Positions 1 through 10,091 of a stretch of 64,000 nucleotides of DNA are shown here, in pieces. Each line of letters starts with the position of its first letter. Position 1 is the first letter of the stretch. The notes beneath the pieces were generated by a model that was not told the DNA's origin, made no database searches, and saw only the letters and a program-made list of their open reading frames with translations. A program made the translations under genes and the position numbers. The DNA is from Termitomyces sp. T153 (Eukaryota > Basidiomycota > Agaricomycetes > Agaricales > Lyophyllaceae). Location of the stretch: positions 496,001 through 560,000 of the forward strand of contig JACKQL020000025.1 of NCBI GenBank assembly GCA_018296165.2, read 5' to 3'.

Positions 1-1
1 G

Positions 2-949
2 GGTGGGCGGAAGGAGGGGGCCCCTTCCAGGCAGGAGAAGGGGAAACGGAGGGCGTCCCCTTCACCCGAGGCGGGTCCCAGTAAGCGGGCGCGGGGCGAG
101 CAGGTAATGGGGGGCCCCCCCGGTTCCGCGGTGTATTCCCCTACGTCCGGAGTCCCCGTTGAGCAGTCCGCGGACGGGTCGTGGTCGGTTGCGGAGGCCT
201 ATCTGCGGCGTCGGGTAGAGGGCTTGGAACGGTTGTTGGTCGCACGCGAGGGGGAGATTCAGGGGGTACGGGAGGAGAGGGACGGGGCTCGACGGGAGTT
301 AGACGGGGTTCGGAGGGAACAGGACCTGGCGCGGAAGGACAAGGACGTCGCCGTCGGGACTGCCACGGAGCGATTATCGCGTCTGCAGGAGTTGGAGGTG
401 CGGACGGTGCATTTGCAGGCGCGGGCGGAAGCGGCGGAAGTGGCGGCGCAGCAGGCAGGGGGCCCAGGGGCGCGGGAGACCCGGCAGGGTTCCGGCGCTG
501 GGGAAGTCCGGGCGGCGGTGGAGAGGGCGCGACGGCGGGAGGAGTGGCTCGCCAACGAGGCGGCCTCGGGCCGGCGAGGAGTGCTTCGTGAGTGGTTGTC
601 CCGCCTTCTTTTCCCTAGCGTTGACTCGGGTTCCACAGACTGGGCCCGGGAGCATCGCATCCTTCTCGACGGGGCGTCGGCAGCGCTGGGGTCCATCCAC
701 GATGGGTTGGCGAGGATGCCCGGGGACCTTCCGCCGGAGTTGGGCCAAGGGGTAACGCAGATGGGGCGTCTGTTGGCAGGGCATCGGCGGAGGGCGACGG
801 CAGACCCCGGGGCGTGGTGGGAGATAGCGACGGACGTGGGGGAACCGCTCCCCGAGCAACCCGAGGTTCTGGCGGCGGTAGTGGCGCAGTTGGAGGTGTT
901 CATGGTGGGAAGGGTAGCGGGGTTAGGGTCGGAGGAGGAGGGAGGGTGA
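2..949 (+). CDS. Antisense accessory gene of A1: NLS plus coiled-coil protein, 5' partial, one intron
   Basis: The frame is open from the first bases, so the real start lies left of the window; the Met at 107 is internal. The leading part is basic and proline/serine-rich (KGKRR at 38-52, PSKRARGEQ at 77-103), like a nuclear localisation signal. Codons from about 190 to 480 give a long E/R/L heptad-type stretch, predicted coiled coil. A helical C-terminal domain follows (LLDG near 665, AWWE near 820). A GTGAGT donor at 588, TTGAC branch-like site at 620 and CAG acceptor ending at 638 define a 51-nt in-frame intron; removing it joins VL to WAREH. The gene runs opposite to gag-pol and converges on it with a 230-bp gap. 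I recognise this as a type of uncharacterised protein common near basidiomycete gypsy elements; function unknown. Confidence 0.7.
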   Translation, partial: GGRKEGAPSRQEKGKRRASPSPEAGPSKRARGEQVMGGPPGSAVYSPTSGVPVEQSADGSWSVAEAYLRRRVEGLERLLVAREGEIQGVREERDGARRELDGVRREQDLARKDKDVAVGTATERLSRLQELEVRTVHLQARAEAAEVAAQQAGGPGARETRQGSGAGEVRAAVERARRREEWLANEAASGRRGVLREWLSRLLFPSVDSGSTDWAREHRILLDGASAALGSIHDGLARMPGDLPPELGQGVTQMGRLLAGHRRRATADPGAWWEIATDVGEPLPEQPEVLAAVVAQLEVFMVGRVAGLGSEEEGG

Positions 950-1179
950 GGGGAATTCGGACCCCGTTGCCGACTTGTTCCGTGCCCCTTTCTTGTTCGA
1001 GTATATACGTGTACACTACTTGTTCTTATACAGTCGTTGGGCCTTCCGCTGAGTGTGGGGAGTTTCAGATAGAGCGAGGAGAGGAACAAGCGGAAACACG
1101 TAGGAGAGTATTGGTGGGAGTTGAATCCCTGGTGAACCCAGAGGCGGGGGTTACGCCCACTATTGCCATCTGTGTTGGG

Positions 1180-4100
1180 TCAGTCCCGGGGGTTCTGGGG
1201 CTTGGCGGGATTCCGTCGGTGGAAGTCCCGGATTTCGTCGGGGGCTCTGTCAAGGTTCCTTCGGGGCTCCCACGTATTGTCCTCAGGCCCGTAGCCCTTC
1301 CATCGGACCAAGTACTGGAGTCGGCCGCGAACTACCCGGGAGTCGAGGATCTCGTCGACCTCGTAGTGGTACTCGTCCTCGACTTCGACGGGGGGCGGTC
1401 GGCTGGGGCGTTGGCCGGGGAAGGGGTCTGGAGCGTGCCTTTCAAGGAGTCGAACGTGGAATACAGGGTGGAGGCCCTTTAGACCCGGAGGCAGGTCGAG
1501 TTTGTAAGCGTGGGTGGAGACCTTCCGGAGGATCTTGAATGGACCGAGGCGTTTGTGGTCGAGTTTGATAGAGGGCCTCCGGGTCTTAAGATTTCGTCGG
1601 TCGAGCCAGACCAAGGTGCCGGGGGGCCAGTCGGGGGTCGGCTGGCGGCGGGCGTCGGCATGCTTGGAGTAGGCTTGGTTGGCGGTGTCGATCTCGTCCC
1701 GGAGGAATTGGTGGAGGGACCGGAGGTCCTCGGCGACTTCGTGGGCAACGTGGGAGGGGATGTCCTTGAGGGACAGTGTGAGTCGGGGATTGTAGCCCTT
1801 GTTGGCGTAAAAGGGGGAAACTCCGGTGGCGGAATGAGGCGTGTTGTTGTAGGTGAATTCGGCGAGGGGGAGCTCCGCGCGCCAGTCGTTCTGTAAATAG
1901 TTAACGTAGAGGCGAAGGTACTGTTCTAACGTCTGGTTTACGCGCTCGGTTTGCCCGTCGGTTTCCGGGTGATAGGCGGTAGAGAGGCTGGTCTTGATCT
2001 CGAGCGCCTTGCACAGCGATTTCCAGAAATGAGACACGAATAGGGGCCCACGGTCGGAGACGATGTCGTCGGGAAGCCCGTGTTTGGAGAATATGTGTTC
2101 TAAAAATAGTTTGGCGAAATCCGGGGCGGTGTCAGTGGTGTGGCAGGGAATAAAGAGGGCTTGCTTGGTAAGGCGGCAGACGACGACCAGGATTGCGTCG
2201 AAACCTTCGGAATCGGGGAGTTCGACGATATGATCCATCGATATCGAAGACCAGGGGCGGCGACCAACGGGGAGGGGTTTCAGTAGTCCGTGGGGGCGAT
2301 GGCGGGGGACTTTGGCCCGTAGGCAGGGCTCGCAGGCCCTCACGTATCGCGTGACGTCCTTCTTCATTCCTGGCCAAAAATAAGTCCGGGAGATGAGTTG
2401 AAGGGTCTTACGAATTCCTGGGTGCCCCCGGAGCTTGTGATCGTGGTGCTGCCGGAGTATGTCGAGGCGAATGGACTTGTGGTCCGGGGCGTAGATTCGT
2501 CCACTTCGGAGCAGCAGGCGGTGGTCCGGGGATAGCGAAAAGGGGTTGTCTACGCTCGACTCGTCGGGGTTGTTGCGGGGATCGTGCTGGTTGAAGAAGG
2601 GGTCCGGGGGTGAATTCCTGATTTGCTGGAGGATTCCTTCTTTGTTTAAAATCAGCACGGCATGTAGATGTTCAGGTGGGATTACCACTCGATGGTTGAA
2701 TGCATTTCGTTCGGTTTCGAACGATTTCTTCGGATACACGTCGGGTCTTCGAGTGAGGGCGTCGGGCTTTGCGCCGAGTCGCCCGGGGCGGTAGTGAATG
2801 GTAAAATCGTACTCCGAAAGGGTTTCGGACCATCGAGCCTGGCGGCGGCTGGGCTGTTTCGTGGTCGTGAAATATTGCAGGTTGTTGTGGTCGGAGTAGA
2901 CTTGGATGCGGTGCGGGGACCCCTCGAGGTAGGCCCGCCACTGACGGAAGGCTTCGACGATTGCGAGGAGTTCCTTGTCGTAAATGTCGTAGTTGAGTTC
3001 CGCGGGGATCATTGATCGGGTGTAGAATGCGACGGGGCGGAGATCCTTGCCCTCCGAGTTCGACTGGGAGAGTATCCCGGCGATAGCGTAGTCGGAGGCG
3101 TCACATTCGAGCACGATCGGTAGGGAGGGGTCGAAATGGCGGAGGACCGGAGCGGAGGTGAAGGCCTTCTTCAGGAGGAGGAATACGCTCTGGCACTTGC
3201 TGTCCCAATCCCAAGGGGTGTCCTTCCTTGTGAGCCGGTTGAGGGGCTTGGTAATTCCGGAGTAGTTGTCGATGAAGCGGCGATAGAAGTTAGCAAACCC
3301 CAAGAATGACTGTACCTCCTTGACGTTCCGCGGGGAGGGCCAGTTGAGTATTGCGTCGACCTTGGCGGGATCCATGCGCACACCGTCGGGGGTGACGATG
3401 ACCCCGAGATATTCGACTTCCGCTGTGTGGAATGAGCACTTTTCGGGTTTAGCATGAAGGTGATACTCTCAGAGCCGTTCCAGGACACGGCGGACGTGCT
3501 CCGAATGCTCCGCGGGCGAATTCGAATAGATCAGGATATCGTCCAAATACACGATGACAAAGACGTCGTTCATGTCGTGGAAGATGTCGTTCATGAAGTA
3601 CTGGAAGGTGGCGGGGGAGTTAGTCATTCCGAAGGGCATTACAAGATACTCAAAGAGGCCGTAGCGGGTGCGAAAGGCGGTCTTCCATTCATGCCCCGGG
3701 GCGATCCGGACATTGTTGTAGCCGGAGCGAAGGTCGATTTTCGTGTAAATCTTGGCGCTGCGAAGGCGATCAACAAGGTCTCCGATTAAGGGGAGGGGGT
3801 ACCGGTTCTTCTTGGTGACTTTGTTGAGTCCCCGATAATCCACACAGAGTCGGAGGGATCCGTCTTTTTTCTTGGCGAACAGAACCGGGGCGCCAGCCGC
3901 GGAGATCGAGGGACGTATGAAACCTTTGCCGAGCATGTCGTCGAGGTACTCCTTCAGGGCCCGGAGCTCGATTTCGGACATGTTGTAGATCTTGCCAAAC
4001 GGGGGTGAGGTGCCTTCTTCGAGGTCGATCTGGTGGTCGTAGGAGCGGTGCGGAGGGAGTTCCTTGGCACTTCCTTCGGAGAACACGTCAGCGAATTCAT

Positions 4101-5364
4101 GATACTCCGGGGGAACTACTTCGGATAGGATCTGTTCCTCCGTCTTCCTTTCTGGCGTGATAGTCCCTGCGCGGAGGTATTTCTCCGGTAGGGCCGGCGT
4201 GACTTGCAACTGGAAGGCGGGGGTGCCTTCCCGTAGGAGGCGCGCGAAGGGGACGGCGCCGATGATTTTAATGTCGAGGTTTGCGGAGTCGACGGGGTCG
4301 GGTCCTGTGGATGTAGCAGTCGGATCCGGGGTGGCGTCGGGGTCCGGGATAGGCTGGAAGCGGAGGTGGATGGCGGCTGCTAACCTTGCTTCGGGGCCGG
4401 GGAATTGCATGGTAAGGTTCTTCCAGTTGATGTCGGGGTTGACGTCTCGCAGCCACGGGAGTCCGAGCACGATCGGGGTCGACGGGGGTAGTTGGGTAAC
4501 GAGGAGTCGGGCCTGGAACTGCAGGTCGTTGTCGAGGGTGAGGGTGTCGTCATGGTACTGCGTGATTCTTGTCGTGGCGGGGCTCCCATCGAAGAGTTGG
4601 AGCTCGAGGGGTTTGTCGAGGTCGTTGCGTCGGAGGTCGAGTTGATTGCTGACGAAGACACCGGAGGCGCCGCTGTCTATGAGGGCAGGAAGCTCCTTGA
4701 GCGAGCCGCCAAGTCGGACATAGATGACGAATGATCGCGCAGATCTAGAGCGAAGTTGCGGCGGGGTCCGGGGTTGGTTGATCGTGGCCTCGGAGCTCTC
4801 GGAGGGGGGTGGGACATGGAAGGGTACCAGCCCAGAATCGGCGGGGTTGTCCCGGTCGAGGCGTAGGGTGAGACTGGGCCAATCGACGCGGGGGTTGGTG
4901 GAGCGGAGCCATGAGAACCCTAAGACGACGGGGGCGGAGGGGTGTAATTTTGTGACGAGTAGCCGGAGTTCTTGCCGTTGTCCGTCGGCGAAGGTCAGGG
5001 TCGTTTCTAGGCAATAAGTGATGTCTCCCGCTGGGGTAGAGTCTCCGTCAAAGAGTTTGAGGGGGATCGGGGCGGGGAGACGGCGGAGGGGTTGTGGGGC
5101 AAGCGCTGCCAGGGATTCGTCAACAAAGTTATCGGTGGCACCGCTGTCGACTAGTGTGGGGATGGGCTTGTCGGTGAAGGGGAGAGTGGTGCGGAGGAGG
5201 AGGTTTGTGGAGGAGTGGGAGGGGAGGTGTGCTGGGGGGTTGTCCGGGGCGAGCATCATTGCGCGGAGAAGTGTGGCTGGGGCGGAGAAGACGTCGGGAT
5301 GTGGTCCGCGGTCTAGTGCGTCTTCCAGACCTAAACCGCCGACTTGTTTTCCGTGAACTGGTAG
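1180..5364 (-). CDS. A1 pol: tandem protease, RT, RNase H, integrase, chromodomain; one in-frame TGA
   Basis: The frame is open from 5364 (31-nt overlap with gag, -1 relative to it); first Met pair at 5259. Two aspartic-protease motifs DSGA occur at 5148-5137 and 4677-4666, each followed by an ILG-type VLG..WLR motif. RT has YLDD at 3549-3538. RNase H acidic residues lie near 3100 and 2985. Integrase shows an HHCC finger (about 2446-2323) and D, D, E core (MDHIV near 2230, SDRG near 2055, GQTERVNQ near 1945). A chromodomain with [13 protein letters not shown] ends at about 1265. A single TGA at 3471-3469 interrupts RT just after VLERL; reading continues in the same frame with [11 protein letters not shown]. 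Otherwise it is full-length. Expression would need frameshifting from gag; targeting by the chromodomain to modified histones is the known role in chromoviruses. Confidence 0.9.
5331..5364 (-). promoter_or_regulatory. gag/pol overlap, probable -1 frameshift zone
   Basis: The gag frame stops at 5333-5331, while the pol frame is open from 5364 downward, giving a 31-nt window in which ribosomes must move to the -1 frame. A GGAAAAC run, in gag phase G GAA AAC, lies inside it and is conserved in copy A2 near 25945. It is not a canonical X XXY YYZ heptamer, so the exact slip site is uncertain. Confidence 0.4.
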
Positions 5365-7775
5365 TTACAGTCTTCTCCGTCGATCGTCCACACGGCGCGT
5401 CCCATCACCTGTCGTTTAGGGCAATTGCGAATAAAATGTCCCTGCTCACCACATAGGATGCACGCGCCCTCCTTCCGTCGTTTCTCCTGCGTTTCTTCCG
5501 GCACGTCAATCCACTGACTGTCCTGGATCCTGTTTGCGCATAGGGCTTCCTGATCGTTGGCGGGGTCCAGGCTGTCGTCGCGGTCGTCGGGATTGGTATC
5601 CGGAGGTACTGGGGTGTCGTGGAGGTCGGCGGCGTTGAGCTGGGCGGGTGGTCGCTGTCCCGGGGGCCGATTTGTGTTGGGGACTCCTCGGCCCGGGGGG
5701 AAGCGGGGTGCGGGGTTAGCAGGGCTAGCGGGGATGGAGGGTCGGATGCCATTGGTTGCTCCGGTCTGCCAGTTGGTGTTACCGGAAGTATTCCACGAGG
5801 TCCGGGGCGCCGTGTTTTCGCTGCGATCTTCCCAATAACGTTGGTCGACCTGGGTAACGAGCGCCTTGTACCCGTCGTAGGTGGTTTGTTTGGGCGCGAG
5901 GCGAAGGACGTCCTTGATCCGTTGGGGCAGGGCATGACGGAGGGCGAACCGGAGGGCGTTGTAATTCCAGCCGGTCTCGTAGGCCTCTCGTTCGAACCGT
6001 ACGATGAAGGTCGTGAAGCGTTCGTTGTCGCGCATTCGGAGGTTGAAGAGATTTTCCTCCGCCTCTGCTACGGTGTCAAAGACGCCAAACTTACTCGAGA
6101 ACTCTTGAGTGAAAGCGAGCCAATGGGAGAGTACGGGATTGTTTGGGTCGAACCGGAGTAGCGCGGTGTAGTGGTCGAAAGCGATGCCCTGTAAGTATGA
6201 TGCGGCGAAGGCTACTCGTGAGCTCTCAAGCTGAAAAGTGATGGGCTTAGCTTGAAACATAGTTAAGCACTGGGTCAGGAAGATTCGCCACTTCCGGGGG
6301 TCGCGGCCAGTGAAGGGTTCGGGCTTCTGGATGTCGAGCTTTCCTTCCTGGGCCAGTGCGTCGCGGGTGTCGTCCTGCGAATTTTGAGTTCGGGGTGGGG
6401 GTCCGGCGTTGTAGTAGTAGTAGTAGTTGTTTCCGTTTCCGCGCTGGGGGGGGAAGTTGTCCATCACCGGGCCCCATCCTCCCGGGGGTCCGCCATTGGG
6501 TGGTCCCCCACCGGGGTTTTGACCTACACTACCCGGGGCAGGTCCTGGGGCCCATCGAGGGGGAGAGGGTCCTCCGGGATTCGGGGGTCCGAAATAGTTG
6601 ATGTCGTTGGGGGGGTTAGGCATCGGGGCGGGCGGGGGACGAGAGGGGTTGGCGGACAGAGGGGGTCGGGGCGCCCCGGGGCCCAGGGGCTGTCGCGGGG
6701 GGACTGGGGCGTTGGGACGGGGCGGAGGGGCATTGCTACGAGGGGCGCGGAGGTCGAAATGGGGGGGTCGGTCTCATTGGGGCCCGTTGCGCGGGGGGTG
6801 TTCGTCGACGGGGTTGCCCGGCTCGTCGATATAGGAGAGGGTCCGGTTGTCGTCGTCGACGCGTAGGGACGGTCGTTGGGAGCGGATTTCGGGGATGGCG
6901 GGTTGGTCCCAGGTTCGGAAGGCGCTGGGCACCGAGCTGGCCCGGGGCCGGGCGGAGAGGGCCAGGGTGTGGGCGGCGGGTTGGTCGAACAGCCCCCCCG
7001 CGGGGTTGAGATTCCTCAAGATGCTGGAGGCCGCGTTGAGTTCTTCCTGCTGGCGGGGAACGGAAGATGGGGCTTCGTTTCGTGTCCCGACGGGTTCCTC
7101 GCGTTGCACGTGGAAGAAGCGGGCGGGATCCAGGGGATCTTCGAAGGGGCGGGGGTTCGGGCTAGTGTGGATTTCTTCGACCAAGGCGCGGAGCTCGTTC
7201 CGTAAGTTCTCGTCAAGGCCCAGGGTGCCTTGCGTATTCTCCGGGAGGTTCCCTTGCAGGTAGCGTTCGTGGAAGTCGAGGAGTCGGTCCGCCCAGACCT
7301 CCGGGGTTGCGGAGGTGTCGGGGTAGCCTAGGCTGGTAAGGAAGGTGCGGGTACGCCTTGCGAATTCCGCAGGGGACAGGCGGAGGAAGCGGAGAACTTC
7401 GTCGCATTGCTGGGCATAGGCTTCGATCCTCTGCTGCCTGGGGGAAGGAGGGGTTTGAACGGCGAATGGTGGGCGGGGTGGAGAATAGTTATCCGTAGCT
7501 TCCGGAGGGGCTGGGGCTGCAGCGGGGATTGGGTACGCATAGTAATGGGCGGGGGGAAGGTAGGCGGGGTTGGGGGGTGCTGCGGAGTATCCTCCGGGGT
7601 TGATACGGGGGTTGTTGCCATCGGCGTGGAATGCGGGAGGGCGGCGCCAGCCCGGGGGTATTCCCTGGCTGATGGAGGGGGCGTAGAACACCTGGTTGGG
7701 GTCAGGGGTCCAGTGACGGGGCACGTATTGGTCCGTGAAGGGGCCCGGGTAGAATGGGGCGTAGGAATTTTCCAA
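5331..7775 (-). CDS. A1 gag: proline-rich N-terminus, capsid domain, CCHC zinc knuckle; one in-frame TGA
   Basis: Starts at Met 7775, 84 nt after the primer-binding site. The N-terminal part (7775-6624) is proline-rich and low-complexity, including a run of tyrosines (GTA repeats near 6430-6412). The middle (about 6330-5800) matches the retrotransposon gag capsid family, with conserved W, F and R positions. A CCHC knuckle, [14 protein letters not shown], lies near 5470-5425. TGA at 6776-6774 interrupts the frame once; copy A3 reads through the equivalent place, so this is a nonsense change rather than a real stop. The product would assemble the virus-like particle and bind element RNA. The stop at 5331 is followed by the overlapping pol frame. 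Confidence 0.85.
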
Positions 7776-7859
7776 TATCGACGGCCCGGCGTAGCGTCAG
7801 TTAACCGGCTGGGTTATGCGGACTGAAACGCCGGGCAAAACCGAGAGCCGGGGGTAAGG

Positions 7860-7872
7860 AGTCTTGATATTA
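7860..7872 (-). promoter_or_regulatory. A1 primer-binding site, self-complementary (Tf1-like)
   Basis: Immediately inside the 5' LTR the minus strand reads TAATATCAAGACT. It does not begin with TGG as a tRNA-primed site would. It is the exact reverse complement of AGTCTTGATATTA at 8435-8423, about 32 nt downstream of the LTR TATA box, i.e. where the transcript should begin. Confidence 0.7.
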
Positions 7873-8857
7873 TGTCAGGTTCCGCTGACGACGGTGGCTC
7901 AGTACACTGGCGAGTCCTTACTAGGCGGACGCGATGTCCTGCGTTTATAACCAGGCGCCCGGGGTTGGAGCGGAGGTGGGGAAGGCTTGCGAGGGGCCCC
8001 TAGGGATAGCGGCCCGAGTAGGTCCGGAGTGATTCAGAGGGGTCTAAGACCGGAGGTACTGGTCGTTGACCCGGGGTGGGTGTCGGAGCTCGTTAGCGGA
8101 CGCACGAGGGGATTGCGGGGTAGGCGGAGGCTTCTCGGCTGTTGGGGGGGCGGGGTCGGTTGGATAGGGGATTACCGGGGCTTGATGGGTTCCGGGGTGA
8201 GCGGGTAGTGAGGCCCGGGGTTGTCGTTAGGAATGTTCAGGTTGTGGCGCGTGCGCGGAGTTCGTACTGATGTAGGGAGCAAGGGAACTTCAGGGGAACA
8301 AAGGAAATATGTACAGTCGAGACGAGACGGAGACGAGACGAGACTGAGAAAAGATAGATTCGAAACCTAGGAACAGAAATACAGACGAGACGAGAGACGA
8401 AACATAGGAAACCGGTAAAATGTAATATCAAGACTAGGGTTCGAGGAGTTATTCTATGACTTATATACCAACTACTGGGTGCCTCCGAGGGCGGCGGATG
8501 TGATGGCGGGGGTCAACGGGGCTGTGCTGAGTCGACGGGTGTCGGGTACAACCCAAGTTCGGGCCGCGGCGGTATTCTGATGGGATCAGTTGGGGGCGCG
8601 GCCGCTCCGGGGCGTCGTGGCACTCCGGGATGGGTCGGGTGAACTAGGGTAGGGGGTCGGGGACGTATGACGTGTCCAGGAATGGTGGGGGAAGGTTTCA
8701 AGGGGGTGTTGATGGCTACGGATAGGGAGTTGCCGTCGGGGTTTGCCGGAGAAGCGTCGGAGTTGCCCAGTGTGGGCGTCGAAAGTGTGGGCGGGGTTCC
8801 GGGGAGTTATTGGGAGGGGTTGGGGGCCATGTCTAGGGATCTAGGGTGGTCGTGACA
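7873..8857 (-). repeat. A1 5' LTR (985 bp)
   Basis: Bounded by TGTCACG (minus strand, at 8857) and CTGACA (at 7873), the same termini as the solo LTR at 33116-34286 and the A3 LTRs. It contains a TATATAA at 8467-8461 and a GACGAGACG-type short repeat stretch near 8310-8400. Right flank beyond 8857 is family B gag; candidate duplicated target CTGTC (8858-8862) cannot be paired because the left end is off-window. Confidence 0.85.
8423..8467 (-). promoter_or_regulatory. A1 LTR core promoter and inferred transcript start
   Basis: TATATAA occupies 8467-8461 on the minus strand. AGTCTTGATATTA starts 32 nt downstream at 8435. The solo LTR of the same family keeps the same arrangement (TATATAA 33563, AGTCTTGATATT 33594, spacing 31). 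That places the start of R at about 8435. Confidence 0.6.
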
Positions 8858-8872
8858 CTGTCAACTCCACAC

Positions 8873-9104
8873 AGCCCCACTACTGTGCCAGAGATGCAAG
8901 AAGCTGGGGCACTTTGCACAGCACTGTCCCTTGGATCTGGAGGTACACTACCTTTCCATGGTGGAGCAAGAGGAACTTCTCCTGCAGCTCCTGGCTGCAA
9001 AAGATGCTGCTAGAGCTCTGCCACTAGACAAGCCTAAGTTGGAGTTGACTCCAGAGGAGGACAACATGTGTTCCTCACCTCTGGAGTTTGAGGGGGATTT
9101 TTAG
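8873..9104 (+). pseudogene. B1 gag C-terminus with CCHC knuckle
   Basis: The plus strand encodes a knuckle of form C-QR-C-KKLG-H-FAQH-C near 8895-8935, then an acidic/leucine-rich tail ending at a TAG at 9102-9104. B2 has the same tail (stop near 41119). The upstream part of gag is separated by the A1 insertion. Loss of the 5' portion makes this a remnant. Confidence 0.75.
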
Positions 9105-9371
9105 TCAAGTGACAGATGAGGTGTATGCCTCCATCACTGGGTGCTAACAGGTTCTCTTGTCTGTTGATAGAAAATGAAACTGCCTTTTCCAATGCCCTCC
9201 ATTCTAAGACAGAAGAACCTCAAAGCCCCCCTCCAGACATATAAATACTAACTTTGAAGCTGTCACCAAGTTCTCTGACACCTCCAAAGGTCCACTGGCA
9301 TGGCCCCACTTGGGTGCATTGAATGCCCTGACAGTATGTGATGGCCTCTGCCCCATCTGCCCACTCCCTCC

Positions 9372-9805
9372 ACCTTGATGTGGAGATCAAGACCATGGAC
9401 ACTTAGCAGACCTATAGAGTCACAGCTCTTCTGGACAGTGGAGCCATGGAACTGTTCCTGGATATGGAGTTTGTCAAATGCCATGGCCTCACTATGCAGC
9501 CCCTCCCTAAGCCCATTCCAGTCTACAACATCAACGGAACACCCAAGAAAGCCAGCACCATTAGCTCCATGGTCAATCTGGTTCTCCAATATTGAAACCA
9601 TGTGGAGCATGCTGTATTTGCCATCACCAGCCTGAGGAGGCAGGACATGATCCTCAGATTCACGTGGCTCCAGGAGCATAACCCTGAGGTGGACTGGACT
9701 AAAGGAGAGGTGACCATGAGCAGATGTCCTAGAAAGTGCTCTGCCTGTGCCATAGAGAACAGAGTGGAGCATTGGATCCAAGTCTGGGAACACACAGCCA
9801 TCTGA
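9372..9805 (+). pseudogene. B1 retropepsin-type protease remnant
   Basis: ALLDSGAMELFLDMEF (near 9425-9470) keeps the catalytic DSGA motif. It is followed by the hydrophobic ILRFTWLQEHNPEVDW block near 9650-9690 that marks the end of the domain. A TGA near 9594 replaces a Trp codon found in B2, so the frame is broken. The domain would process gag-pol polyprotein in an active element. Confidence 0.75.
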
Positions 9806-9882
9806 GCATGTCACATTAGCCCTCTCCCCTTTGCTGATCTAGACCTCCTGGACCCCCCACCTCTGGTGTTCCCTTGTAGGGA

Positions 9883-10091
9883 GGCCCCCTACAAGGATGA
9901 TTGGAGCAGTGGCGGAGCCTCGGAGGAGGATTGTGGAGGGGAGTTTGGTGGTGTACACCAACCAGAGCTCCCAGACAAAGCAATAGGAGCAGGGGATCAA
10001 AGGCCCTATACAAGGACAATTAGAGCAACAGTGGAGCCCTGGAGGAGGAGCAGGGAGGGGAGCTTGGCAGTAGGGGCAGGGGATCAAATCT
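9883..10091 (+). repeat. Imperfect tandem duplication in the B1 protease-RT linker
   Basis: The stretch beginning GGCCCCCTACAAGGATGATT (9883) and ending in GCAGGGGATCAAA near 10000 is followed by a shorter diverged copy beginning GGCCCTATACAAGG and ending in GCAGGGGATCAAA near 10087. B2 has a single unit in the same place (41897-42015). Confidence 0.6.

Larger units (their letters stand above)
1..8857 (-). mobile_element. A1: nearly intact Ty3/gypsy chromodomain retrotransposon (3' end outside window)
   Basis: On the minus strand the order is 5' LTR (8857-7873), PBS, gag, pol (protease, RT, RNase H, integrase, chromodomain). An opposite-strand accessory gene then occupies the space where the 3' LTR would be approached; the 3' LTR and left target duplication are off-window. 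The element is GC-rich and full of CpG, in contrast to every other internal copy here. Only two nonsense codons interrupt gag and pol, and both are explicable as CGA to TGA. It sits inside the gag gene of a family B element whose sequence resumes at 8858. Convergent space 950-1179 between the accessory gene and the pol stop holds no other ORF. Confidence 0.9.

Noticed and set aside
181..591. Glycine-rich plus-strand ORF overlapping the accessory gene, and minus-strand ORFs at 259-1089
   Set aside because: They are shadows of the frame at 2-949 in GC-rich DNA; only that frame has a coherent protein and a sensible intron.
3469..3471. TGA in A1 RT as a real pol end or programmed readthrough
   Set aside because: RT reading continues without gap in the same frame, and the change fits CGA to TGA; nothing around it suggests readthrough.
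5345..5352. Canonical -1 slippery heptamer at the gag/pol overlap
   Set aside because: G GAA AAC does not meet X XXY YYZ; kept only as a weak candidate.
8237..8431. Minus-strand ORF inside the A1 LTR
   Set aside because: Lies within the LTR R/U5 and has no similarity between LTR copies.
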